Below, piece by piece: positions 42,770-51,938 of a stretch of DNA of 64,000 nucleotides (the first letter of the stretch is position 1; every line of letters starts with the position of its first letter). Source of the stretch: Minwuia thermotolerans (GTDB lineage Bacteria > Pseudomonadota > Alphaproteobacteria > Minwuiales > Minwuiaceae); NCBI RefSeq assembly GCF_002924445.1, contig NZ_PIGG01000065.1, positions 152,377 through 216,376 of the forward strand, written 5' to 3'. The position numbers and the translations under genes are program-made. The notes beneath the pieces are model-generated. The model was not told where the DNA came from. It saw only the letters and a list, made by a program, of their open reading frames with translations, and searched no databases.

Positions 42770-45700
42770 TCAGAAAAGGTCGGCTTCGTCCACGCCGCTG
42801 ACGCCGAGCAGGGCGGCGGTGGCGCCGCTGGAGAAGGTGACGACCGTGTCGTCGGTTTGTCCATTTCCGTCCGCGTCCGTGGCGGCGAGCGACTGGATGG
42901 CGATGTCGGTGAGCCAGAGCGCGTCTTCGCCGACCGCAAAATCGGTGATCACGTCGTTGCTCTCCGCCCCATCGGCGGTGAAGAAGCGGAAGTGATCCGC
43001 GCCGCTGCCGCCTGTGAGCGTGTCGTCGCCGTCTCGGCCCTCCAGGATGTCGTTGCCCGCCTCGCCAAGAAGCAGGTCGTCGCCCTGATCCCCCACAGCC
43101 CGGTCGTCGCCGGCGCCCCCATAGGCCGTGTCGGCATCAAGGCCGCCATAGAACAGGTCCGAGCCGGCGCCGCCATAAAGCTCGTCCACCCCGTGCCGGC
43201 CGATCAGGGTGTCGGCGCCGTCGCCACCGAAGACGCTGTCATTGCCGATCCAGCCGTCGAGTCTGTCGTCGTCGGCGCGGCCTTCGAGTCCGTCGTCACC
43301 ATCGCCGCCCTGCAGCGTGTCATTGCCCGCCTGGCCCACCATCCAGTCGCTGCCGGCGCCGCCCGAGGCGCTGTCGTCGCCGCCGCCTGTATAGACGCGG
43401 TCGTTGCCGTCGCCGCCGTCGATCGTGTCGAGCCCGTCGCGGCCGATAAGCGTGTCATTGCCCAGCCCGCCGGAGATCAGGTTGTTGCCGGTTCCGCCAT
43501 CGACCCGGTCGTCACCGGCGCCGCCATCCAGCGTGTCGTCTCCCGCTTCGCCGTAGACACCGTCGGCGCCCGCGCCGCCATGGGCCGCGTCGCCGTCATC
43601 GCCGGCCATGAGAAGGTCGTCGCCATCGCCGCCGTCGAGGCTGTCGATGCCCTCATTGGCATAGAGCCGGTCGTCGCCGCCGCCGCCCGCCAGCGTGTCG
43701 GCCCCGGCGCGTCCGATCAGGACATCGTTGTCACCGCCGCCGGAGAGAAGGTTGTTGCCCGCGCCGCCGTCAAGCCGATCCAGGCCCAGGCCGCCGAACA
43801 GCTGGTCGTTGCCCTGTTGGCCGAACAGGCGGTCGGACCCGTCGCCGCCGGAGAGGGTGTCTGCGCCGAGGCCGCCCAGCACGTCATCGTTGCCGCCGCC
43901 GCCGTTCAGGCTGTCGGCATCGGCGCCGCCGTCGAGCCGGTCGATGCCGTCGCCGCCATTTAGGATGTCGTTGCCGTCCTCGCCGTAGAGTCGGTCGTTG
44001 CCCGCCATACCACTCAAGGCGTCGGCGCCTGTGCCGCCTTCCATGATGTCGATGCCCTCGGCGCCCGTCAGCAGGTCGTCGCCTTCTTCGCCCTGCAACA
44101 CGTTGCCGCCGAACTGGCCTTCCAGCGTATCGTCGCCTGCGCCACCGCGGAGGTAGTCGTTCCCCAGGCCTGCGCGGATCAGGTCGTGGCCCGCGCCGCC
44201 GTACATCTGGTCCAGCGCCGCGCCGCCATCGAGCGTGTCGTCGCCGTCGCGGCCCCAGATCAGGTCGCCGCCGCCGCCGCCGTCGAGCAGATCGTTCTCG
44301 ATGCCGCCGTCGAGTCGGTCGCCGCCGGTGCCGCCGAAAAGCGTATCGGCTCCCGCCTCGCCGGCCATGACGTCGTTGTGGGCCTCGCCGGCGAGCGTAT
44401 CGGCGCCGTCGCCGCCCTGTATGCGGTCATTGCCGTCGCCGCCGAAGATCTCGTCCGCGCCGGTGCCGCCATAGATGAAATCGAGGATGGCGCCGCCCCA
44501 CATCCGGTCGTCGCCCTGATCGCCGCGGAGATAGTCGACGTCTGCGCCGCCATAGAGGATGTCGTTGTCCTCCTGGCCGTAGAGAGAATCCCGCCCGCCG
44601 TCGCCATGAAGCTCGTCGGCGCCGCCGCGGCCCAGAATGAAGTCCCAGCCGTCATTGCCGCGGAACCGGTTGCCGTCGCTGCCGCCGTAGACCGTGTCGC
44701 CGGCGGCCGAGCCCTCCACGTTCTCGATGCCGAACAACACGTCGCCGCCGCCGCCCTGGCCACCGAACATGTTGACGAAGACAGCGCCGGGCGCGCCGGA
44801 ATAGTCGGCCGTGTCGATGCCGTCGCCGCCGTCCAGTGTGTCCGGGCCATCCCCGCCGGCAAGCCAGTCGTCGCCCGCACCGCCGGAGAGGCTGTCATTG
44901 CCGGCCTCCCCGGTGAGCGTCTCGGCGCCCGCGCCGCCGACGCGGAGGTGATTGCCGCCGCCCGTCTGGCCGTCGGTACGCGCGGTCCAGGCCCCGAAGC
45001 GGACGGTTTCCACGTCGGCCGCCACCGTGTCGCTGCCGTCGCCGCCGACCGTGTCGGTCACCGTCAGCGAACCGTCCGCGTTCGCTGCGATGACGTAGTT
45101 CCCGACCGCGCCGGCGAAGATGGCGGTGTCCGTGCCCCCGCCGCCGCGCAGCAGGTCGTCGCCCGCGCCGCCGGTCAGCGTGTCGTCGCCGTCCGCACCG
45201 TCGATCGTATCATTGCCGCCCAGGCCGTCGATCGCTTCGCCGGCTTCCGTGCCGTCGATCAGGTTCGCGGCCCCGTTGATGGCGAGCTCCGTGCCGACGA
45301 GATTTTCGATCCCCGACAGGGTGTAGGTCTCACCATCGGCGATGACCGTGTTCGTCAGGGGATCGAAGATCGCGTCGGCGGCGAAGGAGAAATCGGCCGT
45401 GTCGACGCCTTCGCCGCCGTCGACCAGTCCGCCGCCCGCGCCGGGGTTCAGCATGTCGCCGCCGGCCCCGCCATAAAGGCTGTCGGCGCCCGCGCCGCCG
45501 TTCAGCGTGTCATTGCCGTCATTGCCCAGCAGACTGTCGTCGCCGCCAAGCCCGTCGACCGCGTCGTCACCGCCCAGGGCGTCGATAGTGTCGGCGGCGT
45601 CGGAGCCGGTCAGCTGGTCGTTCTGGCTCGACGGCAATTCATCCACGCCGAGAAATGTTTCGACACCGGCAATCTGATAAACCTCGCCATCGGCCGTCAC

Positions 45701-48700
45701 TGTACCGGCGTCCTTGTCCCAGACTGATTCTGTTGCGAAGCGGAAATCTGCGATATCAGTGCCGGTGCCGCCATCCAGGAGGCCGCCGCCTCTGCCGGGG
45801 TCCAGGGTGTCGTCCCCCGCGCCGCCATAGAGGCTGTCTGCATCCGCGCCGCCGAACAGCTGATCGCGACCGTCTCCGCCCAGCAGCGTATCTGCGCCGC
45901 CCTGGCCCTGAAGGGTGTCGTCACCACCCAGCCCGTCCAGGGAGTCGCCGGTACCGAATCCGGAGAGGCTGTCCGCTCCGTCGGTGGCGGCGTGCCGGAC
46001 GTTCAGCAGATTTTCGATCGAGATGAGGTCGTAGTCCTCGCCATCGGCGGTCACCGTCAGGCCGTCAGCGCTGAGCACCGCGTCAGTCGCGAAGCCAAAG
46101 TACGCGGTGTCGAACCCGGCACCGCCATCGACCAGTCCACCGCCTGCGCCGGGGTCAAGCAAATCGTCGCCCTCGCCGCCGTAGAGGCTGTCGGTACCGG
46201 CACCGCCATAGAGGCTGTCGGCTTCGCCATTGCCTACAATGCGGTCGTCTCCACCGAGACCTTCCAGTTCGTCAGCGATCGGGGAACCGATGATCGTATC
46301 GGCGTTGGCGGTCGCCGGGAGCCTAACGTCCAGCAAGCTCTCGACATCGCGGATTTCATAGGTGTCTCCGTCCGCAACGACCGTCAGGCCGTCGTCGGAC
46401 AGTACCGCAACAGTCGCGAATCCGAAGTCCGCTGTATCCAGGCCGTCGCCGCCGTCGACCACGCCGCCGCCGGCACCGGGATCGAGCCGATCGTCGCCGG
46501 CGCCGCCGTAAAGATCATCCTGTCCGTTACCGCCGTAGAGACTGTCATCGCCTGCGTCGCCCCCCAGCGTATCGTTGCCGTCGAGGCCCACCAGAATCTC
46601 TGCGCGCGCCTCACCGCTTATCGCATCGTCACTCGCCGAACCGACAGCGCCGAACTCACCATCAACGGAGCCGACCGTAATTCCGACAACGCGCTCAATG
46701 CCGGCCAATTGGTAGAGCTGGCCATCCGCGTTAACGATTCGGTTCCCGCTGTCGTAAGCGACTTCTTCGGCAAAGGTGAAATCTGCCAGATCGCGGCCGC
46801 TGCCACCGTCAACAATACCGCCCCCTCGTCCAGGGTTCAGATAATCGTCGCCCGCGCCTCCGTAGAGGCTGTCTTCACCCTCGCCGCCTCGCAAACTGTC
46901 ATTGCCGTTTGCACCTTCAATCAGATCGCTGCCGCTGCCGCCCATCGCGAGATCCGAGCCTTCACCTCCAAACAAGGTGTCCCTGCCGGCATCGCCCTGG
47001 AGCGTGTCGTCGCCGCCTCCAAGTGAAAGAAGATCGCTTCCGGCGCCGCCAACACCGCGATCATCGCCACCGATGCTGTCAAAGAGCGTGTCATTTCCCG
47101 ACAGCCCCAGCATGACGTCGTTGAGAACAGATCCGTCAATCCGCCCGGCCAGTTCATCGCCGATCTGTGGCGCCGCATAGACAGGCATCAAGTCGATGAA
47201 GTCGTCTGCCCCGAATTCAGAAGCAGAGTGATCTTCGACGAACAAGGTGTGCTCACCGAACCGGACGAATACGCCGCCGCCATTGAATCCCGCATCATCT
47301 TCCAGCGTGAGATCTTCGAAACCGACGCCTGCCTGGCCAATCTCGATTTTGTCCAGACCTGCGTCGAAGTCCCTGACGTAAACGAGTGCGCCGACAAGGG
47401 CGAAAATGTCGCTTCCAGCACCCCCGTGATAGGAGTCCGAGCCACCGCCGCCATTGAGGTAGTCGTCGCCCGCTCCGCCGCCCAGATTGTTGTCGTTCTC
47501 GCCGCCGAGAAGTATATCGTCGCCACCGCCGCCACCGAGCGTGTCACGCTGGTCGGCAGAACTGAGAAGCAGGTCATTATCTTCGCCGCCGTAAAAGCGG
47601 CCCCCGCCATACTCGGAAATCAGGATATCGGCGCCAAGACCGCCATAAAGCGTCACATCTTCATAGCCGCCAATCAGGAGATCGTCACCGTTCTCTCCGT
47701 AGGAAGCGCCCACACGACCGCTGACAGTAATGGTGTCGTCGCCGACACCGCCGTAGACAAGGTGATCGTTGGAAATACTGACATCAATTTCGTCGGCTCC
47801 GGCGCCGCCGAACAACTGGGCCGCTCCAAATCCCTTTCGGATGATCAGGTCATCGCCGTCTTCTCCGCGGAGCGTAGCTGAATCGTTACTGCTGCTGCCG
47901 CTGAGGATCGTGTCGTCGCCCGCTCCCGCCGAAACCTCGTCAGAACCTCTGCGTGCATCTATGTAGTCATGTCGATCGCTGCCCTGCAGCACATCATCGC
48001 CGTCTGTACCGACCAGCGTGGCATGGCCGGGGTCGTCAATTGATTCCGACACCAGATCCGGTTGGGCCACCGCATCCAGAAGAAAATGCCCGAGTTCCAG
48101 ATCGGTGGCCACAACCGACGCCAGTTCCAGTTCTATGAAGTCATCGATGCGGACAATTGAACCGAAGCCGGCAGAATCGATCAGGATAGATTCGGCCGTG
48201 ATTGAAAGAGCAGAGAAATCGATCCGGTCCAAGCCGAGGTCAAAATCAGCGATGTAGTTGTGTCCGGCAGTCAGTCCGAACGCGAATACGTCGCTGCCAA
48301 CGCCTCCGACAAGCGTATCGTACCCGGCGCCCGCCCAGATCGTATCCGACCCCCCTCCGCCGTCCAGCAGATCATCGCCGTCTCCACCTGCAAGCAGGTC
48401 ATCGCCCCGGCCTCCGACCAGATGATTGGCAAGATCATTGCCGACCAGCGTGTCGTCTCCATCGCCGGTGACCGCGTCTTCGATCTCGGTCCCGGCAGCA
48501 AGTGTCAGCCCCGCGCCGGCGATACTTCCTTCAATTCCCGGGATCAGGAATATTTCGGGACCGCCTGTCGCGGCCGCGGCATTGATGCGGTCAGTCCCCG
48601 CCATGTCCGAAAGCCTCGACCTTGCGGTCTGTGATGCCGCGACCTCGCCGAACAGGTCGGTGAAGACATACTGGTCATTGTCGCCGGTCGTGGAGCCATA

Positions 48701-50200
48701 GATTTTCAGCGACCAGGATTCCAGAGTGCCGGAATCCTGGCTCACCCAGTCCTCGATATTGATTGTCCACGTGCCTTCGGCGCTTTCTCCCCAGTGCCTT
48801 GCGGAAGTAGTCGAGAAACTCAGTGCATCAGCATCGAAGCCATTCTTCTGGCCATGGACACCGAACCGCGGCAGCATTTGTGAGTCCTTGCCGTCGTGGT
48901 CCAGCGTGATGTGTACGTCGCCAACGTAGCTGTGCGACAAATCGAATGTGAGTTCGACCCAATCAACGTCGAACCCGATTTCACTGACATCAATCTCGAT
49001 ACTTGTGACCGCGCGGTCCGGCAGGTCGATAGGACCGGCAGATGTGAATGTCAGCACCTCCTCGTTCTGGAACGTCGACTGATCTTGCCAGCTTTCTGCG
49101 AGCCGAACCGCAGCATGCGCATCCACCAGCCCGAAGCCCAGATGATAGTCCCGAAACAATCCGCCACCGTTCCAGTCATCAGCACCGTTTGCGTAGTACT
49201 GGGAGGGGGAGTCGAATGCTGTATCGAGTTTGGAGAACCTTGAACGGTAGACGAGGATATCCTGTACGTCGCGATATCCCAGGTTCGGGTTCGCCTCCAA
49301 CATGAGAGCGACGACACCACTTACCACCGCTGAGGCGGCGGATGTATTGCCGATGCTGGTATAGTCACCGGATTCATAGCCTGCCGAACCGGTTGCATCG
49401 GTTGTCAGAATGTCGGCGCCTGCCGTTGGCGCGGAAAGGAGGATTGAAGCGCCCGGTGTCATTCTGTGATCGATGTTGCCGGAATCAGTGGCGGCGCCGA
49501 CGGCTATCGTGAAGCGAGAGTTCTGAAGGTTATGATAATTGACATCGTCGTCGATCTGGCCGGCATTGCCTGCTGCGAAGACCCAAACGGTACCCAGTCC
49601 ATCGCGGCCGTTTTCGACAGCGTCTTCGAGTGCCTGCCCATAGGACCTAAAGCCCGACTCGTTGAAATTGTCTGAGAATGGCGCGATGTACCCCCAACTG
49701 TTGTTGGAAACATCGACGTCGACTTGCCGCGCGAGCGCACGCTGAACCATCGAAGTCGAGACATTTTCACCAAACTGGAGCCTGAATCCTGCGATGGTCG
49801 CGTCCGGCGCGACGCCGACCGCGCCGGTGCCGTTGTCGTCGGCCGCGATGATTCCTGCCACCGCGGTGCCGTGGCCCTCGTCTCCATATTCATGGCCCGC
49901 ATCGGAATCGCGCCGGTATGCGTCGTAGTCGAGGTTGGTGTCGTAGTTGTCGATCAGGTCGGGATGACGCCAGTCCACCCCGTCATCCACGATGCCGACG
50001 ACAATGCCGCTGCCGCGGTATTCGTCCCAGACATCGGTGATGTTGATATCAATCGTCCAGGAGCTGCTGGAAGACAGATGCCACTGCTGATCGAATAGAT
50101 CGTCGGTGGGGATGTACATCGGTAAAGCGCCGGCCCCGAGCGGGCCCGGCGTACCGGTCTCGTCCTTCCTTTCGACCTGGTCTGCCACTTCGCCGCCCAC
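42770..50200 (-). CDS. Giant subtilisin-like RTX protein (S8 protease, P domain, RTX arrays)
   Basis: A 2476-residue acidic, Gly/Asp-rich protein. The N-terminal S8 peptidase (residues ~40-375) has catalytic D72 (GIVDDGVDWRHP), H110 (GHGTAVAG), oxyanion N212 (AAGNAG) and S287 (GNTSAASAV), and resembles kexin-like proprotein convertases. A P domain spans ~385-502 (TWTINIEDWVSQDSGTLESW). From ~575 to ~2410 come Ca-binding RTX nonapeptides (GGxGxDxLx), interrupted by two internal serralysin-type caps (~650-720 and ~940-1005) and ended by a third cap (residues ~2412-2476). There is no signal peptide, fitting type I secretion; no HlyB/D/TolC genes are near. The GTG start at 50200 is 6-8 nt after AGGGAAC; an ATG at residue 28 is possible. 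Confidence 0.9.
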   Translation of the reverse strand: MGGEVADQVERKDETGTPGPLGAGALPMYIPTDDLFDQQWHLSSSSSWTIDINITDVWDEYRGSGIVVGIVDDGVDWRHPDLIDNYDTNLDYDAYRRDSDAGHEYGDEGHGTAVAGIIAADDNGTGAVGVAPDATIAGFRLQFGENVSTSMVQRALARQVDVDVSNNSWGYIAPFSDNFNESGFRSYGQALEDAVENGRDGLGTVWVFAAGNAGQIDDDVNYHNLQNSRFTIAVGAATDSGNIDHRMTPGASILLSAPTAGADILTTDATGSAGYESGDYTSIGNTSAASAVVSGVVALMLEANPNLGYRDVQDILVYRSRFSKLDTAFDSPSQYYANGADDWNGGGLFRDYHLGFGLVDAHAAVRLAESWQDQSTFQNEEVLTFTSAGPIDLPDRAVTSIEIDVSEIGFDVDWVELTFDLSHSYVGDVHITLDHDGKDSQMLPRFGVHGQKNGFDADALSFSTTSARHWGESAEGTWTINIEDWVSQDSGTLESWSLKIYGSTTGDNDQYVFTDLFGEVAASQTARSRLSDMAGTDRINAAAATGGPEIFLIPGIEGSIAGAGLTLAAGTEIEDAVTGDGDDTLVGNDLANHLVGGRGDDLLAGGDGDDLLDGGGGSDTIWAGAGYDTLVGGVGSDVFAFGLTAGHNYIADFDLGLDRIDFSALSITAESILIDSAGFGSIVRIDDFIELELASVVATDLELGHFLLDAVAQPDLVSESIDDPGHATLVGTDGDDVLQGSDRHDYIDARRGSDEVSAGAGDDTILSGSSSNDSATLRGEDGDDLIIRKGFGAAQLFGGAGADEIDVSISNDHLVYGGVGDDTITVSGRVGASYGENGDDLLIGGYEDVTLYGGLGADILISEYGGGRFYGGEDNDLLLSSADQRDTLGGGGGDDILLGGENDNNLGGGAGDDYLNGGGGSDSYHGGAGSDIFALVGALVYVRDFDAGLDKIEIGQAGVGFEDLTLEDDAGFNGGGVFVRFGEHTLFVEDHSASEFGADDFIDLMPVYAAPQIGDELAGRIDGSVLNDVMLGLSGNDTLFDSIGGDDRGVGGAGSDLLSLGGGDDTLQGDAGRDTLFGGEGSDLAMGGSGSDLIEGANGNDSLRGGEGEDSLYGGAGDDYLNPGRGGGIVDGGSGRDLADFTFAEEVAYDSGNRIVNADGQLYQLAGIERVVGITVGSVDGEFGAVGSASDDAISGEARAEILVGLDGNDTLGGDAGDDSLYGGNGQDDLYGGAGDDRLDPGAGGGVVDGGDGLDTADFGFATVAVLSDDGLTVVADGDTYEIRDVESLLDVRLPATANADTIIGSPIADELEGLGGDDRIVGNGEADSLYGGAGTDSLYGGEGDDLLDPGAGGGLVDGGAGFDTAYFGFATDAVLSADGLTVTADGEDYDLISIENLLNVRHAATDGADSLSGFGTGDSLDGLGGDDTLQGQGGADTLLGGDGRDQLFGGADADSLYGGAGDDTLDPGRGGGLLDGGTGTDIADFRFATESVWDKDAGTVTADGEVYQIAGVETFLGVDELPSSQNDQLTGSDAADTIDALGGDDAVDGLGGDDSLLGNDGNDTLNGGAGADSLYGGAGGDMLNPGAGGGLVDGGEGVDTADFSFAADAIFDPLTNTVIADGETYTLSGIENLVGTELAINGAANLIDGTEAGEAIDGLGGNDTIDGADGDDTLTGGAGDDLLRGGGGTDTAIFAGAVGNYVIAANADGSLTVTDTVGGDGSDTVAADVETVRFGAWTARTDGQTGGGNHLRVGGAGAETLTGEAGNDSLSGGAGDDWLAGGDGPDTLDGGDGIDTADYSGAPGAVFVNMFGGQGGGGDVLFGIENVEGSAAGDTVYGGSDGNRFRGNDGWDFILGRGGADELHGDGGRDSLYGQEDNDILYGGADVDYLRGDQGDDRMWGGAILDFIYGGTGADEIFGGDGNDRIQGGDGADTLAGEAHNDVMAGEAGADTLFGGTGGDRLDGGIENDLLDGGGGGDLIWGRDGDDTLDGGAALDQMYGGAGHDLIRAGLGNDYLRGGAGDDTLEGQFGGNVLQGEEGDDLLTGAEGIDIMEGGTGADALSGMAGNDRLYGEDGNDILNGGDGIDRLDGGADADSLNGGGGNDDVLGGLGADTLSGGDGSDRLFGQQGNDQLFGGLGLDRLDGGAGNNLLSGGGDNDVLIGRAGADTLAGGGGDDRLYANEGIDSLDGGDGDDLLMAGDDGDAAHGGAGADGVYGEAGDDTLDGGAGDDRVDGGTGNNLISGGLGNDTLIGRDGLDTIDGGDGNDRVYTGGGDDSASGGAGSDWMVGQAGNDTLQGGDGDDGLEGRADDDRLDGWIGNDSVFGGDGADTLIGRHGVDELYGGAGSDLFYGGLDADTAYGGAGDDRAVGDQGDDLLLGEAGNDILEGRDGDDTLTGGSGADHFRFFTADGAESNDVITDFAVGEDALWLTDIAIQSLAATDADGNGQTDDTVVTFSSGATAALLGVSGVDEADLF
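42966..48480 (-). repeat. RTX nonapeptide-coding repeat arrays (blocks 1-3)
   Basis: A run of 27-nt-periodic codons encoding GG-x-G-x-D-x-L-x, arranged in three arrays separated by the caps at about 48040-48262 and 47187-47392. It generates strong internal sequence similarity and long false open frames on the plus strand. Each RTX repeat binds Ca2+ and folds into a beta-roll after secretion. Recombination between copies is likely to change array length. Confidence 0.85.
45180..46815 (-). repeat. Five tandem ~118-residue superrepeats inside the RTX protein
   Basis: The tract PGxGGGxVDGG recurs with its start at 46803, 46449, 46122, 45768 and 45414 on the plus-strand scale, giving spacings of 354, 327, 354 and 354 nt (118, 109, 118, 118 residues). 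Each unit has a non-RTX module of about 45 residues (DTADFxFAxxxV, then TVxADGExYxxxxIENLL) followed by RTX nonapeptides. The module is like the IENV-type insertions of other RTX proteins but is unusually regular. Confidence 0.75.
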
Positions 50201-50385
50201 GCCCGTTCCCTGTCGCGCATCCTATACGCGTACTCCCGGGCGATCCAGCACGCGGCGGCAGAAATCTTCACCAGGGCGCGGACCTGTCGGGAAATGTGAC
50301 GGCCGACACAATCCCTGAGGTATGAACATGCCGTCCCGGCCCGAGAGGGCGGGGCGGGGCGGGCGGCGAAGGCGGGCCTCCCGAC

Positions 50386-51084
50386 TCAGGCGGACTTCAG
50401 TTCGAGTTGCTGGTTGTAGGCGATGATGTGCTTCTCCATCCGCCGGCGGGCGAGGGCGCAGTCCTGTTCGATGATGGCGTCGAGGACGCGGCGCTGGGCG
50501 TTGATGGTGTCGGTGCGGATCTGCCTGTTGGCGAAGCCTTCGGGCTTCGGCGTCAGCAGGTCGGGCCCGATCACCTGGTAGATCGAGGCCAGGATCGGGT
50601 TGTGGCTGGCGCGCGCGACGGCCAGGTGCCACTGAATGTTGCCGCGCACGAAACGCGGCGAATCGGCGGCCCGGTCGAGCTTTTCGAGAAGATCCTCGAG
50701 AACGGCGATGTCCTCGTCGCTGCGATGCCGGGCGGCGAGTTCCGCCAGCGCCGGCTCGAAGACCTGGATGGTTTCCGCCAGCACCGACATCGGCACCTGC
50801 TGGCCGCGTATGAACAGATCGAGGGAGCGTCTGAGGACGTCGCCGTCGAGCTGCAGGGCGACCCGGCCGCCATGGCGGCCGCGGCGGGTCGATACCAGAC
50901 CTTCGGTTTCCAGTACGCGGAATGCCTCGCGCACCGATCCGCGGCTGAGTCCGGATTTCTCGACGATCTCGCGCTCGTTCAGCACCTGACCCGGGGCGAT
51001 CCGCCCGTCCAGCATCTGCTCCCTCAACTCCTCGGCCAGGGTCTCGAACCCCTTCCTGGCCTCTATTCTGCCAATATCCGTCAA
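50386..51084 (-). CDS. GntR/FadR-type transcriptional regulator with FCD domain
   Basis: A 232-residue repressor: N-terminal winged HTH (APGQVLNEREIVEKSGLSRGSVREAFRVLETEGLV in pieces) and an all-helical FCD effector domain (residues ~85-225) with a His/Asp metal-site pattern (WHLAVARASHNP, RRMEKHIIAYN). It is divergent from the TRAP transporter-ligase-BVMO genes and is the likely regulator of that pathway. It starts at TTG 51084 with AGAGGCG upstream. Confidence 0.85.
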   Translation of the reverse strand: MTDIGRIEARKGFETLAEELREQMLDGRIAPGQVLNEREIVEKSGLSRGSVREAFRVLETEGLVSTRRGRHGGRVALQLDGDVLRRSLDLFIRGQQVPMSVLAETIQVFEPALAELAARHRSDEDIAVLEDLLEKLDRAADSPRFVRGNIQWHLAVARASHNPILASIYQVIGPDLLTPKPEGFANRQIRTDTINAQRRVLDAIIEQDCALARRRMEKHIIAYNQQLELKSA

Positions 51085-51223
51085 GACGCCTCTCTTCGGC
51101 CCGCTTCCAACCTGTTTCGCGCGACGGCGCCAGCTTCCGGCGATGTCGGGCCGCCGCCCATTACCGCGTGGTTCCGCATACGTAAAGACGGCGAGGGCCC
51201 GCAGCGAGGCTTCACTCTAAAAT

Positions 51224-51233
51224 TCTTATAAGA
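51224..51233. promoter_or_regulatory. Candidate operator in the GntR-TRAP intergenic region
   Basis: TCTTATAAGA is a perfect 10-bp palindrome in an AT-rich stretch (51218-51270) between the divergent GntR and TRAP genes. The region is otherwise without features. It is the best candidate binding site for the FadR-type regulator, though that is not shown. Confidence 0.35.
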
Positions 51234-51371
51234 TTAAATCATTGGATATTTTAGCTGGCATATCTATGATGACGTTGCTGCGGTCGTTACTGGGGAGGAT
51301 GCGATGACAGCGCGACTTTGGAGGAGAGGCCCGGCGCATGTCTGCGGTGTCGCGGCAGGCGGATCCGGAAG

Positions 51372-51926
51372 ATGACGCGGCGGCTGGGACATTGGCTGCG
51401 CTATCTGACATCCGGTCTCGCGATCGTGGCGGACGCCCTCGTGGCGTTGATGATGCTGCACATCGCCTTCGAGGTGATGATGCGCTACGTCTTCGGCATC
51501 TCGGTGCCGGGTACGCTGACCCTCGTGTCCAAGTACTATCTCCCGGCCGTGGTCTTCCTGCCGCTGGCGATGGCCGAACGGCGAGGAAACCACATCAGCG
51601 TCGAGGTCCTGACCCAGGTGATGCCGCGCCGCGTGCAGAAAGCGCTGGAGGTCTTCGCCTGGATCCTGGCGACCGCGGTCTTCGCGACGCTGGCCTATCA
51701 GACCCTGCTGGATGCGTTGAAGAAGACCCGGATCGGCGCCTTCGAACTGGACTTCGGCTACCAGTTCATGACCTGGCCTTCCTACTATGTGCTGCCGGTC
51801 GGCTTCGCGGCGATCGCGCTCGTGCTCCTCTACAAGATTGCGATCACCCTGTTCCGGAAGCCCGACCATCTGGGCATGGAAACGGACGACGGGCCGGCGG
51901 AGCCCGCCGTCTCGAAGCGCATCTAG
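51372..51926 (+). CDS. dctQ: TRAP transporter small permease (DctQ)
   Basis: A 184-residue membrane protein with four spans typical of the TRAP small membrane component (FEVMMRYVFGISVPGTLTL, PLAMAERRGNHISVEVL). It pairs with the large permease 12 nt downstream. The ATG at 51372 matches the family N-terminus; the ribosome site is weak, and the in-frame start at 51318 reads through leader DNA. Confidence 0.9.
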   Translation: MTRRLGHWLRYLTSGLAIVADALVALMMLHIAFEVMMRYVFGISVPGTLTLVSKYYLPAVVFLPLAMAERRGNHISVEVLTQVMPRRVQKALEVFAWILATAVFATLAYQTLLDALKKTRIGAFELDFGYQFMTWPSYYVLPVGFAAIALVLLYKIAITLFRKPDHLGMETDDGPAEPAVSKRI

Positions 51927-51938
51927 GCGGCCGCGCGC

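Noticed and set aside
41909..45727. 684- and 513-codon plus-strand open frames over the RTX protein
   Set aside because: They arise because the RTX nonapeptide codons repeat with a 27-nt period; the predicted proteins are Val/Ala/Gly-rich low complexity.
42966..48480. Periodic DNA repeats looking like a repeat array (CRISPR-like at first sight)
   Set aside because: The period is 27 nt with no conserved-repeat/variable-spacer pattern and it is inside a long coding frame; no cas genes are present.
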